Assembly (NCBI RefSeq): GCF_025567195.1
Contig: NZ_JAOQJF010000022.1
Span: 1 to 55,254, forward strand
DNA length: 55,254 nucleotides
Direction of reading: 5' to 3'
DNA from: Alitiscatomonas aceti
GTDB taxonomy: Bacteria; Bacillota; Clostridia; Lachnospirales; Lachnospiraceae
Shown here: in pieces, positions 9,463 through 19,021 of the stretch
How positions within the stretch are numbered: the stretch's first letter is position 1
Layout of the letters: the number at the start of each line of letters is the position of its first letter
Made by a program: the position numbers and the translations under genes
Notes under the pieces: model-generated
What the model was told of the DNA's origin: nothing
Database searches by the model: none
What the model saw: the letters and a program-made list of their open reading frames with translations, nothing else

Positions 9463-10563
9463 TTACAACTGCACACACAGCTCTTCACTCTCAACGGTTC
9501 CTTCAACGATCTTAAAAATCTTGTCCATCTGAAATCTGCTGTTCACAAATTCATCCAGTCCTGTGCAGGTGATCAGCGTCTGGATATGGCTGATCTCTGA
9601 CAGCAGGTGCTCCTGGCGTTTTCCGTCCAGCTCAGACAGCACGTCGTCCAGAAGCAGAACCGGATAATCCTTCACGGTCCTTTTCACCAGCTCGATCTCC
9701 GAAAGCTTTAAGGACAGGGCCGCCGTCCTCTGCTGGCCCTGGGAACCAAATTTCCGGATATCTGCGCCATTGACAATAAAATTCAGGTCATCCCTGTGGG
9801 GGCCTGTCAGTGTGAGTCTCTGCCTCAGCTCCTGGTTCCGGTTCCGGGAAAGCTCTGCTTCAAAGGTTTCCGGCGTCACATTGGGTTCATACCGGATCTC
9901 AAGCTCCTCCCTTTCACCGGAAAGATGAAAATGGATCTCACGGATCAGCTCGTTTAATTCCTCCACAAAACGGGTCCGGAGCCGGATCAGCTCGCTTCCG
10001 AACCGCACCAGCTGCGAATCCCAGATATTTAAGGTCTCCTTTAAGGACGGATCCGAATCCATCTCCTTTAAAAGCTTATTTCTCTGGACCACCACCCGGT
10101 TATACTGGACCAGATCGTATACATACACCTTGTTCAGCTGGCAGAGCTCCAGGTCCAGGAACCTTCTCCGCTCAGCCGGTCCGTTTTTTATGATGTTTAA
10201 GTCCTCGGGGGAGAAAAAGATCACATTGACGATCCCAAACAGCTCGCTGGCCTTTTTTATTGGGACGCCGTTGACGGCCACGCCCTTGGTCCGGTTCTTT
10301 TTCAGATGCATATCGATCCGGTATGGGATCCCGTCCCGCCGGACGGTCATCTTAATATGGGATTCCTCCTCCCCGAACCGGACGATCTCCTTATCCTTGC
10401 TCCCTTTATGGGACTTGGTGGTGCTGCATACATAAACGGCTTCCAGGATATTGGTCTTTCCCTGGGCATTGTCGCCGTAAAGCACATTGGTCCCGCTGTG
10501 GAAGTCCATATGTAACTGCTTATAATTCCTGTAATTCAGAAGCTCGATCGACTCAATGAACAT
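9463..10563 (-). CDS. recF: DNA replication and repair protein RecF
   Basis: 366 residues of an SMC-like ABC ATPase. Walker A is GDNAQGKTN (residues 30-38), the ABC signature region is LTGPHRDDL, and Walker B with its catalytic acidic residues is VLLLDDVLSELD near the C-terminus. RecF loads RecA at single-strand gaps with RecO and RecR. It is the standard neighbour of dnaN and gyrB, and lies 12 bases downstream of the small S4-domain gene. Confidence 0.97.
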   Translation of the reverse strand: MFIESIELLNYRNYKQLHMDFHSGTNVLYGDNAQGKTNILEAVYVCSTTKSHKGSKDKEIVRFGEEESHIKMTVRRDGIPYRIDMHLKKNRTKGVAVNGVPIKKASELFGIVNVIFFSPEDLNIIKNGPAERRRFLDLELCQLNKVYVYDLVQYNRVVVQRNKLLKEMDSDPSLKETLNIWDSQLVRFGSELIRLRTRFVEELNELIREIHFHLSGEREELEIRYEPNVTPETFEAELSRNRNQELRQRLTLTGPHRDDLNFIVNGADIRKFGSQGQQRTAALSLKLSEIELVKRTVKDYPVLLLDDVLSELDGKRQEHLLSEISHIQTLITCTGLDEFVNSRFQMDKIFKIVEGTVESEELCVQL

Positions 10564-10575
10564 GAAACCGTACCC

Positions 10576-10785
10576 TTATTTTTCTATCTGAAATTCCTTT
10601 CCGCCAAAGGATACCACATCGCCCGGATAAAGCTTCTTTCCCCTCTGGAGCTCCGCCGCTCCGTTGACAGAAACCTTTCCATCCTGGATCACGATCTTGG
10701 CCTCCACACCGGAATCCACCAGGCCGGCCAGCTTAAGAGCCTGGCCCAGCTTTATAAAATCATCCTTTAAATGAATCTTTTCCAT
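10576..10785 (-). CDS. yaaA: S4-domain RNA-binding protein YaaA/RlbA-like
   Basis: A 69-residue protein made of one S4 RNA-binding domain (GLVDSGVEAKIVIQDGKVSVNG). In many Firmicutes a gene of this size lies between dnaN and recF, as here. Other work links the family to ribosome assembly, but nothing in this sequence adds to that. Start ATG is preceded by a purine-rich stretch (GAAAGGAAAAA). Confidence 0.9.
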   Translation of the reverse strand: MEKIHLKDDFIKLGQALKLAGLVDSGVEAKIVIQDGKVSVNGAAELQRGKKLYPGDVVSFGGKEFQIEK

Positions 10786-10837
10786 TTTTTTCCTTTCTAT
10801 TCCATACCAGGAGTATATACCATTACCAGGTATATGT

Positions 10838-11956
10838 TTATACCGCCGCTGCGTTGAAGTTCACCGGCAGGATCAGGTAAATATATGTTTCCTCCTCATC
10901 CTTAATAAAGCAGGGGGACTTGGGGTTCATCATATAAAGCGTCACATTTTCGTCGTCGATGATCCGCAGGGCGTCAATGAGGAATTTGGGATTGAAGCCG
11001 ATCATCAGATCCTGGCCGGTCTTGTGGATCAGGATCTCTGCATTCATAGTTCCAAAGCTGGAATTCAGCTTCAGGGCCATTTTTGATTCCTCGATGTTTA
11101 AAATGATCGGTTTTTTATCATTTTCCCGGATCAGGATGCTGGCTCTTTCGATGCAGTCTAAGAATTCCTTTTTATTTACAGAGATCTTGGTGGCGTAATC
11201 GCTGGACAGCATCTGGTCCACCTTAAAATATTCTCCCTCGATCAGGCGGGAAACCACGATCGTATCGTCAAATTCAAATAAAATATGGTTGGCGCCGAAG
11301 TAGATCTGCACCTCTTTTTCATTGTCTCCAGTCAGGATCTTGCTGATCTCGTTTAAGGTTTTTCCCGGAACGATGACCTTTGTATTTTCATAGGTATCTT
11401 TTAAAAGGATCTTCCGGATCGCCATCCGGTGGCCGTCTAAGGATACCACTCTTAAGGAATCGCCGTTTACTTCAAACAGCTCTCCGGTCATCATTTTATT
11501 GCTGTCGTTGACAGAAATGGAAAAAATCGTCTGTCGGATCAGCTCCTTTAATGTAAACTGGGACAGACAGATATATTTATTCTTTTCAATATAGGGGAGA
11601 TAAGAGAATTCGTCCCCGTCTTTTCCCTGGATCCGGAATACAGAGTTGTCACAGGTGATGGTGGTGTTGTATTTTTCATCGGATTCGATGGTCACCATGG
11701 AATCTCCATCGGATAATTTTCTGGTGATCTCAGAAAAAAGCTTTGCATCTAAGGCGATTTTTCCTTTTTCAAGAATATTTCCTTCAACTTTTGTTTCGAT
11801 CCCCAGCTCCATATCGTTACCGGTCAGCTTGATGACATCGGTGGATGCGTCGATCAGGATACATTCCAGAATAGGCATGGTTGTTTTTGAGGGAACGGCT
11901 TTTAAAACAATATTAATGCCGTTTAGTAAAGCGGCTTTTTGAAATGTCAGTTTCAT
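10838..11956 (-). CDS. dnaN: DNA polymerase III beta subunit (sliding clamp)
   Basis: 372 residues, three repeated clamp domains, beginning MKLTFQKAALLNGINIVLKA and ending LPVNFNAAAV, where the final hydrophobic strand is typical. The ring encircles DNA and tethers polymerase and many repair proteins. It is separated from dnaA by 269 bases that hold DnaA boxes and an AT-rich stretch, and precedes the S4 gene by 52 bases. Confidence 0.97.
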   Translation of the reverse strand: MKLTFQKAALLNGINIVLKAVPSKTTMPILECILIDASTDVIKLTGNDMELGIETKVEGNILEKGKIALDAKLFSEITRKLSDGDSMVTIESDEKYNTTITCDNSVFRIQGKDGDEFSYLPYIEKNKYICLSQFTLKELIRQTIFSISVNDSNKMMTGELFEVNGDSLRVVSLDGHRMAIRKILLKDTYENTKVIVPGKTLNEISKILTGDNEKEVQIYFGANHILFEFDDTIVVSRLIEGEYFKVDQMLSSDYATKISVNKKEFLDCIERASILIRENDKKPIILNIEESKMALKLNSSFGTMNAEILIHKTGQDLMIGFNPKFLIDALRIIDDENVTLYMMNPKSPCFIKDEEETYIYLILPVNFNAAAV

Positions 11957-12225
11957 AGATGTTGATAACTTCCTTTCTGGCTGGCGACAGGTTTAATAGA
12001 GAAATATATAAAAGATTTTCGTCGCAATCGTCGTAGGGGCTGTGAATTTGTGAATAAGCGTAAAATTGCTGAAATATAAAGGATTTTCCACGTTGAACAA
12101 GCTGTGGGTAACCTTAAGATTCAGGATGAATAACTTAAGAAGTATCCACAAGGGGAAAATCTGAAAAAAATTTCAGCTGCTTATCCACAAATTTTTCACG
12201 GGTATTCCACAAGGCTGTCCACAGA
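11957..12225. other. oriC, dnaA-dnaN subregion with DnaA boxes and AT-rich stretch
   Basis: A perfect DnaA box TTATCCACA lies at 12181-12189. One-mismatch boxes are at 12049-12057 (minus), 12103-12111 (minus) and 12142-12150 (plus). Weaker two-mismatch matches are at 12203-12211 and 12215-12223. An AT-rich run around 11990-12020 and another at 12160-12175 are candidates for the unwinding element. With the second cluster upstream of dnaA this makes a bipartite origin as in Bacillus subtilis. Which AT-rich run opens first is not decidable by eye. Confidence 0.85.
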
Positions 12226-13590
<1,365 letters not shown>

Positions 13591-13810
13591 ATCTGTACTC
13601 CTAAATATGTGTATAAACCTGTGCATAACTGTGGATAAGTTTTGGACCCGTCCACAAAAGCACATAAACCCAATCTAATATCATTTTACAATAATCCGAT
13701 GGAATTTTCAATGAAAAGATTCAATCCACAAATTATCCGCAGGTTATCCAGAAAGTTATCCACAGTTTGTCCACAAATTGGGGATAATTATTTTTCATAG
13801 GAATGGGGAA
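13591..13810. other. oriC, DnaA-box cluster upstream of dnaA
   Basis: Six to seven DnaA boxes in about 160 bases. Perfect matches are at 13630-13638 (minus) and 13756-13764 (plus). One-mismatch boxes are at 13733-13741, 13744-13752, 13767-13775 and 13779-13787 (minus), with a weaker one at 13722-13730. This is the other half of a bipartite oriC and also covers the dnaA promoter region. The leftward replication gene series and the rightward rpmH series diverge from here. Confidence 0.88.
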
Positions 13811-13817
13811 AACTTTA

Positions 13818-13845
13818 TTGACATTTTCCCATGGTTTTGTATAAT
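13818..13845 (+). promoter_or_regulatory. Sigma-A promoter of the ECF S-component gene
   Basis: TTGACA (13818-13823), a 16-base spacer and TATAAT (13840-13845). It directs a transcript starting near 13852, about 55 bases before the start codon. No riboswitch-like fold is evident in that short leader. It lies just beyond the DnaA-box cluster. Confidence 0.85.
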
Positions 13846-13907
13846 GCGTGTGTGACTATATTGCATTGTATCTTTTATAAGAAAAGAACAGTAGCAGGAG
13901 GAAGATC

Positions 13908-14540
13908 ATGAAAATTGAAAAGAAAGTCTTAGACATGTCCCTTGCCGGGATCTTCACGGCCGTCATCATTGCCATGTCAGTAGTACCGTTCCTGGGCTAC
14001 ATCCCCCTTGGCTTTATGAATGCCACCATCATCCATGTCCCGGTCATCATCGGCGCGCTCCTTCTTGGCCCTAAATACGGCGCGTATCTGGGCCTTGTAT
14101 TCGGGATCACCAGTCTGGTCCGGGCGACGCTTACGCCTACGGTGACATCCTTTGTATTCAGCCCCTTTGTGACCATTGGCGGATACAGCGGGAATATGTG
14201 GAGCGTGGTGATCTCCATCGTCCCCAGAGTCCTGATCGGAGTGGCGGCGTACTACGTGTATGAGCTGGTCTTAAAGCTCGCCCGTGGAAAAAAGGGCGGC
14301 CAGACCGTGGCCCTTGGCCTGGCTGGTATCGCAGGTTCCATGACCAATACGATCCTGGTAATGAACGGCATCTACTTTTTCTTTGGAAACAGCTATGCCG
14401 CAGCCTCAAATAAAGTGGTGGCCCGCCTTTATGATATGATCCTGGGAGTGATCGTGGGCTTCGGGATCCCGGAGGCCATTGTGGCGGCGATCCTGACCAC
14501 AGCCATTGTAAAGGCGCTTTTAAAGGTAAAAAACCATTAG
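13908..14540 (+). CDS. ECF-type vitamin transporter, substrate-binding S component
   Basis: 210 residues with about six hydrophobic helices and the conserved glycine/proline pattern IPLGFMNATIIHVPVIIG and GPKYGAYLGLVFGITSL of energy-coupling-factor S components. These membrane proteins bind a vitamin or cofactor precursor and work with a shared EcfA/A'/T module encoded elsewhere; none is in this window. The pattern is closest, from memory, to the COG4684 group in which a pantothenate role has been proposed, so the substrate is uncertain. AGGAGGA lies 8 bases before the ATG. It has its own promoter and a strong terminator, so it is a single-gene unit placed between oriC and rpmH. Confidence 0.85.
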   Translation: MKIEKKVLDMSLAGIFTAVIIAMSVVPFLGYIPLGFMNATIIHVPVIIGALLLGPKYGAYLGLVFGITSLVRATLTPTVTSFVFSPFVTIGGYSGNMWSVVISIVPRVLIGVAAYYVYELVLKLARGKKGGQTVALGLAGIAGSMTNTILVMNGIYFFFGNSYAAASNKVVARLYDMILGVIVGFGIPEAIVAAILTTAIVKALLKVKNH

Positions 14541-14618
14541 TTAAAAAAAACGTTTCTTATTATATAATAGGAAGATACTAAATATAGTGACAAATAAGAA
14601 AATAAATACATTTTCTTG

Positions 14619-14647
14619 CGGAGCGGGAATTTCCCGCTCCTTTTTTG
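14619..14647 (+). terminator. Rho-independent terminator after the S-component gene
   Basis: A perfect 9-bp stem GGAGCGGGA / TCCCGCTCC with a 3-base loop at 14620-14640 followed by six T residues. It separates the transporter gene from the rpmH promoter about 25 bases downstream. Confidence 0.92.
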
Positions 14648-14668
14648 GCTTTTTCCCGAAATTTAGTC

Positions 14669-14697
14669 TTGACGAAGCCGCATAACTTCTATATAAT
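14669..14697 (+). promoter_or_regulatory. Sigma-A promoter of rpmH operon
   Basis: TTGACG (14669-14674), 17-base spacer, TATAAT (14692-14697). Predicted start near 14704, giving a leader of about 80 bases before rpmH. Confidence 0.88.
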
Positions 14698-14782
14698 TGA
14701 AACGATGTTTCATCATGTCTAAGTTTATACAGTACATGAAAAAAGGTACTTGGAATTTATAGTAAGAGGAGGTGCCGGGATT

Positions 14783-14917
14783 ATGAAGATGACATTTCAG
14801 CCGAAAAATACTCAGAGAAAAAGAGTTCATGGTTTCAGAGCGAGAATGAGCAGCGCAGGCGGAAGAAAAGTTTTAGCTGCCAGAAGAGCAAAAGGTAGAG
14901 CCAGATTATCAGCTTAA
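14783..14917 (+). CDS. rpmH: 50S ribosomal protein L34
   Basis: A 44-residue, strongly basic protein beginning MKMTFQPKNTQRKRVHGFR and ending AKGRARLSA, the invariant L34 pattern. AGAGGAGGTG lies 12 bases before the ATG. It is the first gene of the conserved rpmH-rnpA-yidD-yidC-jag-mnmE-mnmG-rsmG order to the right of oriC. Confidence 0.98.
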   Translation: MKMTFQPKNTQRKRVHGFRARMSSAGGRKVLAARRAKGRARLSA

Positions 14918-14927
14918 TGAATCCAAG

Positions 14928-14973
14928 AGAGTATCCGGAAGTTTAGGAAAACTTTTGGGTACTCTTATTTTTT
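14928..14973 (+). terminator. Attenuator-like terminator between rpmH and rnpA
   Basis: AGAGTATCC (14928-14936) pairs with GGGTACTCT (14957-14965) around a 20-base loop, followed by TATTTTTT. It lies within the 65-base gap between rpmH and rnpA, so it probably lowers expression of rnpA relative to the abundant ribosomal protein gene rather than ending the operon. Confidence 0.75.
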
Positions 14974-14982
14974 GAGGTTTCT

Positions 14983-15327
14983 ATGAGGAGATTTCATTCG
15001 TTAAAGAAAAACAGCGAGTTCCAGGCGGTCTACCGCCAGGGAAAGTCCTATGCAAATAAGTACCTGGTCATGTATGTGCTGGATACGGACCGAAAGGGAG
15101 CCAGGATCGGGATCTCTGTCAGTAAGAAGGTCGGCAACAGCGTCGTAAGACACCGGTTTGCCAGGCTTGTGCGGGAGAGCTTCCGTTTAAACGAAGACAT
15201 GCTGGAGGATGGAAAAGACATCGTTGTGGTTGCGCGGGCCGCGGCCAGAGACAAAAAATTCGACAAAATTGAAAGTGCGTTTCTGCACTTATGCGGACTT
15301 CATAACATTTTAAAAGAATCGAAGTGA
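14983..15327 (+). CDS. rnpA: Ribonuclease P protein component
   Basis: 114 residues, the normal length. The family RNR-type motif is visible in KKVGNSVVRHRFARLVRESFR (split over residues 47-66), preceded by the FQAVYRQGKSYANKYLVMYV strand region. The protein binds the RNase P RNA and helps position pre-tRNA. Its stop overlaps the GTG start of yidD by four bases, indicating translational coupling. Confidence 0.97.
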   Translation: MRRFHSLKKNSEFQAVYRQGKSYANKYLVMYVLDTDRKGARIGISVSKKVGNSVVRHRFARLVRESFRLNEDMLEDGKDIVVVARAAARDKKFDKIESAFLHLCGLHNILKESK

Positions 15328-15545
15328 GAGGTTTGGTAAAAAAAGTATTAATGGGCATGGTGAGGTTTTACAGAAAGTTTATTTCGCCGTGTATTGGCCC
15401 TCACTGTATCTACACGCCTACGTGCTCCCAATACGCCTTGGAAGCACTGGAAAAGTATGGCGCTGTAAAGGGTACGTATCTTGCTTGCAGGCGGATCCTT
15501 CGCTGTCATCCGTTTGCAAAAGGCGGTTATGATCCAGTTCCGTAG
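15324..15545 (+). CDS. yidD: Membrane protein insertion efficiency factor YidD
   Basis: 73 residues starting with GTG at 15324 within the GTGA overlap with rnpA. The family core YRKFISPCIGPHCIYTPTCS is present, with conserved cysteines. YidD is a small membrane-associated protein that accompanies YidC; its exact mechanism is not known. The gene is followed 21 bases later by yidC. Confidence 0.95.
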   Translation: MRGLVKKVLMGMVRFYRKFISPCIGPHCIYTPTCSQYALEALEKYGAVKGTYLACRRILRCHPFAKGGYDPVP

Positions 15546-15566
15546 GAAACCCAGGAGGTTACAGCT

Positions 15567-16823
15567 ATGATATTGACAAAAGCAGGGTCTATTTTAGGAC
15601 CGATTGCTACCGTCCTTGGATATATCATGGATATCCTGTTCCGGTTTACGGATATCTTTGGTATTTTCAACGTGGGCTTATGTATCATCTTGTTTACCAT
15701 CGTAATGAAGACTCTGATGATCCCTCTTACGATCAAGCAGCAGAAGACTACGAAGCTCATGTCTGTGATGAACCCTGAAATTCAGGCGATCCAGAAAAAG
15801 TATAAGGGAAAAACAGATAACGAGTCCTTACAGCGCCAGAACGTGGAGGTTCAGGCGGTTTATGAAAAGTACGGCACCAGCATGACAGGCGGCTGTCTGC
15901 CCCTGCTGATCCAGATGCCGATCCTGTTTGCCTTATACCGTGTGATCTATAATATTCCGGCTTACGTTCCGTCTGTCCGGGTATATTTTGACAATGTGGT
16001 CATCCCGTTAATGGGACAGGCCGGTTACGCAGAAAAGATGCAGGGCATTACCAATATTGCCACAGCAGCAGCGGTGAAATCCATTGAGACCTTTGATTTT
16101 GCCAACGCCGACAAGATGGTGGACCTGCTTTATAAATTCACGACTGCTCAGTGGCAGGAGTTAGAGGGACTGTTCCCGGCTATTTCCAGTGTGATCGCGG
16201 AAAATGCCAGCGTGATCGAGCGGATGAACACCTTCTGCGGCTTAAATATGGCCGAAGCTCCCGGTTGGGCTCCGTCTCTGGCATGGAGCATTCCGATCCT
16301 GGCAGCCCTTACCCAGTGGCTCAGTACAAAGCTGATGCAGGGCCAGCAGCCTAAGCCGGATCCGGATAACCCGACAGCCCAGTCCATGCAGATGATGATG
16401 GTCACCATGCCTCTGTTCTCTGCCTTTATCTGTATCACCATGCCGGCCGGTCTTGGTATTTACTGGATCGCCACCAGCGTTGTGCAGATCATCCAGCAGC
16501 TTCTTGTAAATTCTTATATGGATAAGATCGATATCGACGAGATGGTGAAGAAGAATCTGGAAAAGGTGAATAAGAAACGTGCCAAGCAGGGACTTCCTCC
16601 GGCAAAGATCACCCAGAATGCTACCGCTTCCTTAAAATCCATTAAGGAAGAGGAGGAAAGGGAAAAGGCTGCGGAGGAGATCCGCCGGGAAAAGACTGCA
16701 AAGCAGATCGAGGAATCCAAGCGTTTTTACAATGAGACTGCGAAGCCGGGCAGCCTTGCAGCCAAGGCGGCCATGGTCCAGAAGTATAACGAAGCACATG
16801 AAAAGCGTGGAAAGAACAAATAG
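15567..16823 (+). CDS. yidC: Membrane protein insertase YidC/OxaA family
   Basis: 418 residues of the Gram-positive (SpoIIIJ-like) type without the large periplasmic domain. Hydrophobic segments are at about 10-40, 45-60, 110-130, 225-245 and 275-310. The conserved loop GTSMTGGCLPLLIQMPILFA is recognisable. The charged C-terminal tail (about 320-418) is long, with many Lys and Glu, and probably contacts ribosomes. YidC inserts proteins into the membrane, alone or with SecYEG. There is no lipobox cysteine at the N-terminus, unlike many Bacillus homologues. Confidence 0.95.
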   Translation: MILTKAGSILGPIATVLGYIMDILFRFTDIFGIFNVGLCIILFTIVMKTLMIPLTIKQQKTTKLMSVMNPEIQAIQKKYKGKTDNESLQRQNVEVQAVYEKYGTSMTGGCLPLLIQMPILFALYRVIYNIPAYVPSVRVYFDNVVIPLMGQAGYAEKMQGITNIATAAAVKSIETFDFANADKMVDLLYKFTTAQWQELEGLFPAISSVIAENASVIERMNTFCGLNMAEAPGWAPSLAWSIPILAALTQWLSTKLMQGQQPKPDPDNPTAQSMQMMMVTMPLFSAFICITMPAGLGIYWIATSVVQIIQQLLVNSYMDKIDIDEMVKKNLEKVNKKRAKQGLPPAKITQNATASLKSIKEEEEREKAAEEIRREKTAKQIEESKRFYNETAKPGSLAAKAAMVQKYNEAHEKRGKNK

Positions 16824-16835
16824 GGGGATTCTGTT

Positions 16836-17519
16836 ATGGAAATGATTACAGTAACGGCAAAGACTGTGGAAGATGCCATCACCCAGGCATCGGTGCAGCT
16901 GGGCGTCAGCAGCGACAGACTTCAGTATGAGGTGGTTGAAAAGGGAAGCGCAGGTGTGCTGGGCGGACTTTTCGGCTCCCGGCCGGCGATCATCCGTGCG
17001 AAAAAAAAAGAAACCGTCGATGATAAAGCAGTCGAGTTCTTAAATTCCGTTTTTGACGCCATGGGCATTTCCGTTGATGTGGAGACGAAGCTCAATGAGG
17101 AGGAAAAGGAGCTGGAGGTAAATCTTACCGGCGGCGAAATGGGGATCCTCATTGGAAAGCGGGGACAGACCCTGGATTCCTTACAGTACCTGGTAAGTCT
17201 TGTGGTCAATAAAAAGACTGACGAGTATTTACGGGTAAAGCTGGATACGGAAAATTACCGTGCCAGAAGGAAGGAGACCCTGGAGACCCTGGCGAAGAAT
17301 ATTGCCTATAAGGTAAAGAGAACGAAGCGTTCTGTCGCTCTGGAGCCCATGAATCCTTATGAGAGACGGATCATCCATTCCGCCTTACAGAACGATAAAT
17401 ATGTGTTTACAAGAAGCGAGGGCGAGGAGCCGTTCCGCCATGTGGTGATCTCATTAAAAAGGGAAGAGCGCAGGGAAAGACGGCCCAGACCGGACCGCAG
17501 CAGAAATCCGGAAGAGTAA
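16836..17519 (+). CDS. jag: Jag / KhpB RNA-binding protein (SpoIIIJ-associated)
   Basis: 227 residues in three parts: an N-terminal Jag_N domain (1-50), a KH domain with the GXXG loop in GILIGKRGQTLDSLQ (about 105-119) and an R3H domain with MNPYERRIIHSAL (about 171-183). The C-terminal tail is very basic. It binds RNA and forms a pair with KhpA in other Firmicutes. It follows yidC by 12 bases. Confidence 0.95.
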   Translation: MEMITVTAKTVEDAITQASVQLGVSSDRLQYEVVEKGSAGVLGGLFGSRPAIIRAKKKETVDDKAVEFLNSVFDAMGISVDVETKLNEEEKELEVNLTGGEMGILIGKRGQTLDSLQYLVSLVVNKKTDEYLRVKLDTENYRARRKETLETLAKNIAYKVKRTKRSVALEPMNPYERRIIHSALQNDKYVFTRSEGEEPFRHVVISLKREERRERRPRPDRSRNPEE

Positions 17520-17540
17520 AAGCATATAAGAAAATCAGAA

Positions 17541-17566
17541 GGGGTTGCCTGGGGCAGCCCCTTTGT
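17541..17566 (+). terminator. Possible weak terminator between jag and mnmE
   Basis: GGGGTTGCC (17541-17549) pairs with GGCAGCCCC (17553-17561) with a 3-base loop, followed by TTTG, a poor T-tract. It may attenuate rather than stop transcription into mnmE. Confidence 0.5.
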
Positions 17567-17619
17567 GCTATTATAAAGGACGATAATTGAGGAAAAATGC
17601 CCTGGAACAGGAGAAGAGT

Positions 17620-18999
17620 ATGATTCATACGGATACCATTGCGGCCATTGCCACAGCCATGGGAAATTCCGGCATCGGCATTGTGCGGATCAGCGGCCAG
17701 GAGGCCGTGGCGGTTGCCGACCGGATCTTTAAGGAAAAAGGAAAACAGGAGACGCTGGAGGGATCTCCCAGCCATACGATCCATTACGGATATATTTATG
17801 ACGGGGACCAGGTGGTGGACGAGGTCCTGGTGATGCTGATGCGGGGGCCAAGGAGCTTTACAGCAGAGGATACGGTGGAGATCGACTGCCATGGAGGCAT
17901 GCTTGTGACACGGCGGATCCTGGAAACTGTATTAAAGGCAGGCGCCAGGCTGGCAGAACCCGGTGAATTTACAAAACGGGCGTTTTTAAATGGAAGGATC
18001 GACCTGTCCCAGGCGGAAGCCGTCATCGACGTGATCAACGCGAAAAATGAGTATGCGCTGAAATCCTCGGTGGGCCAGCTCCGGGGGAGCGTTTCAAAAA
18101 AGATCAGGGAATTACGGGAAAAGATCCTGTATGAGATCGCCTTTATTGAATCAGCCCTGGATGATCCGGAGCATATTTCTCTGGATGGCTATGGGGAAAG
18201 ACTGCTCATCGGAGTCCAGAAAATGGAGCAGGAGCTGTCCAGGCTGATCCGGTCATCAGCCAATGGACGCGTGGTATCGGAAGGGATCCGGACCGTGATC
18301 CTGGGAAAGCCCAACGCTGGAAAATCTTCTCTGATGAACGTTTTAGTAGGAGAGGACCGGGCCATTGTGACGGATATAGCCGGGACAACCCGGGATATCC
18401 TGGAGGAGCATATTTATCTCCAGGGGATCAGCCTCAACGTGGTGGACACGGCCGGGATCCGCTCCACCAGCGACGTGGTGGAAAAAATTGGCGTGGAGCG
18501 GGCCATGGAGGCAGCTAGGGACGCGGACCTTATTATTTATGTGGTGGACGGATCCAGGGAACTGGATGAAAACGACCTTCAGATCATGGAGCTGATCCGG
18601 GAGCGGAAGGCTGTGGTCCTTTTAAATAAGAGCGATCTGGAGCCGGTGGTATCCCTGGAGGAGATCGCGGAAAAATCGGGCCACCGGGTGATCTCCATTT
18701 CAGCCAAGGAGGAGACGGGGATCGACCAGTTGGAGGAGGAGATCAAGTCCCTGTTTTACGAGGGGGAGATCGACTTCAACGATCAGATCCTGATCACCAA
18801 TGTGCGCCACGCGGAGGCCCTGCGGGAAGCCTATGACAGCATCCGTATGGTGGAAAACAGCATCGAAAGCGGAATGCCCGAGGACTTCTTTTCCATCGAT
18901 CTGATGAATGCCTACGAAAAGCTGGGGCTCATTGTGGGAGAAGCGGTGGAGGACGATCTGGTCAACGAGATCTTCAGTAAGTTCTGTATGGGAAAATAG
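17620..18999 (+). CDS. mnmE: tRNA modification GTPase MnmE
   Basis: 459 residues. The N-terminal tetrahydrofolate-binding domain (1-120) begins MIHTDTIAAIATAMGNSGIG. The G domain has GKPNAGKSS (229-237), TDIAGTTRD (251-259), DTAG (276-279) and NKSD. The C-terminus ends FCMGK, matching the C[IM]GK motif whose cysteine is needed for activity. With MnmG it makes 5-carboxymethylaminomethyl-type modifications at U34 of tRNAs. I chose ATG 17620 because AGGAG lies six bases upstream; an in-frame TTG at 17587 lacks support. Confidence 0.97.
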   Translation: MIHTDTIAAIATAMGNSGIGIVRISGQEAVAVADRIFKEKGKQETLEGSPSHTIHYGYIYDGDQVVDEVLVMLMRGPRSFTAEDTVEIDCHGGMLVTRRILETVLKAGARLAEPGEFTKRAFLNGRIDLSQAEAVIDVINAKNEYALKSSVGQLRGSVSKKIRELREKILYEIAFIESALDDPEHISLDGYGERLLIGVQKMEQELSRLIRSSANGRVVSEGIRTVILGKPNAGKSSLMNVLVGEDRAIVTDIAGTTRDILEEHIYLQGISLNVVDTAGIRSTSDVVEKIGVERAMEAARDADLIIYVVDGSRELDENDLQIMELIRERKAVVLLNKSDLEPVVSLEEIAEKSGHRVISISAKEETGIDQLEEEIKSLFYEGEIDFNDQILITNVRHAEALREAYDSIRMVENSIESGMPEDFFSIDLMNAYEKLGLIVGEAVEDDLVNEIFSKFCMGK

Positions 19000-19021
19000 A
19001 GAGTTAGAAAAGAGGAAGTAT

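Noticed and set aside
13591..13665. Longer DnaA start at 13665
   Set aside because: It would translate through a perfect DnaA box and the residues have no resemblance to DnaA; the ATG at 13590 has a good ribosome site.
18908..19021. Longer MnmG start inside mnmE
   Set aside because: The 38 added residues are a shifted-frame reading of the mnmE 3' end.
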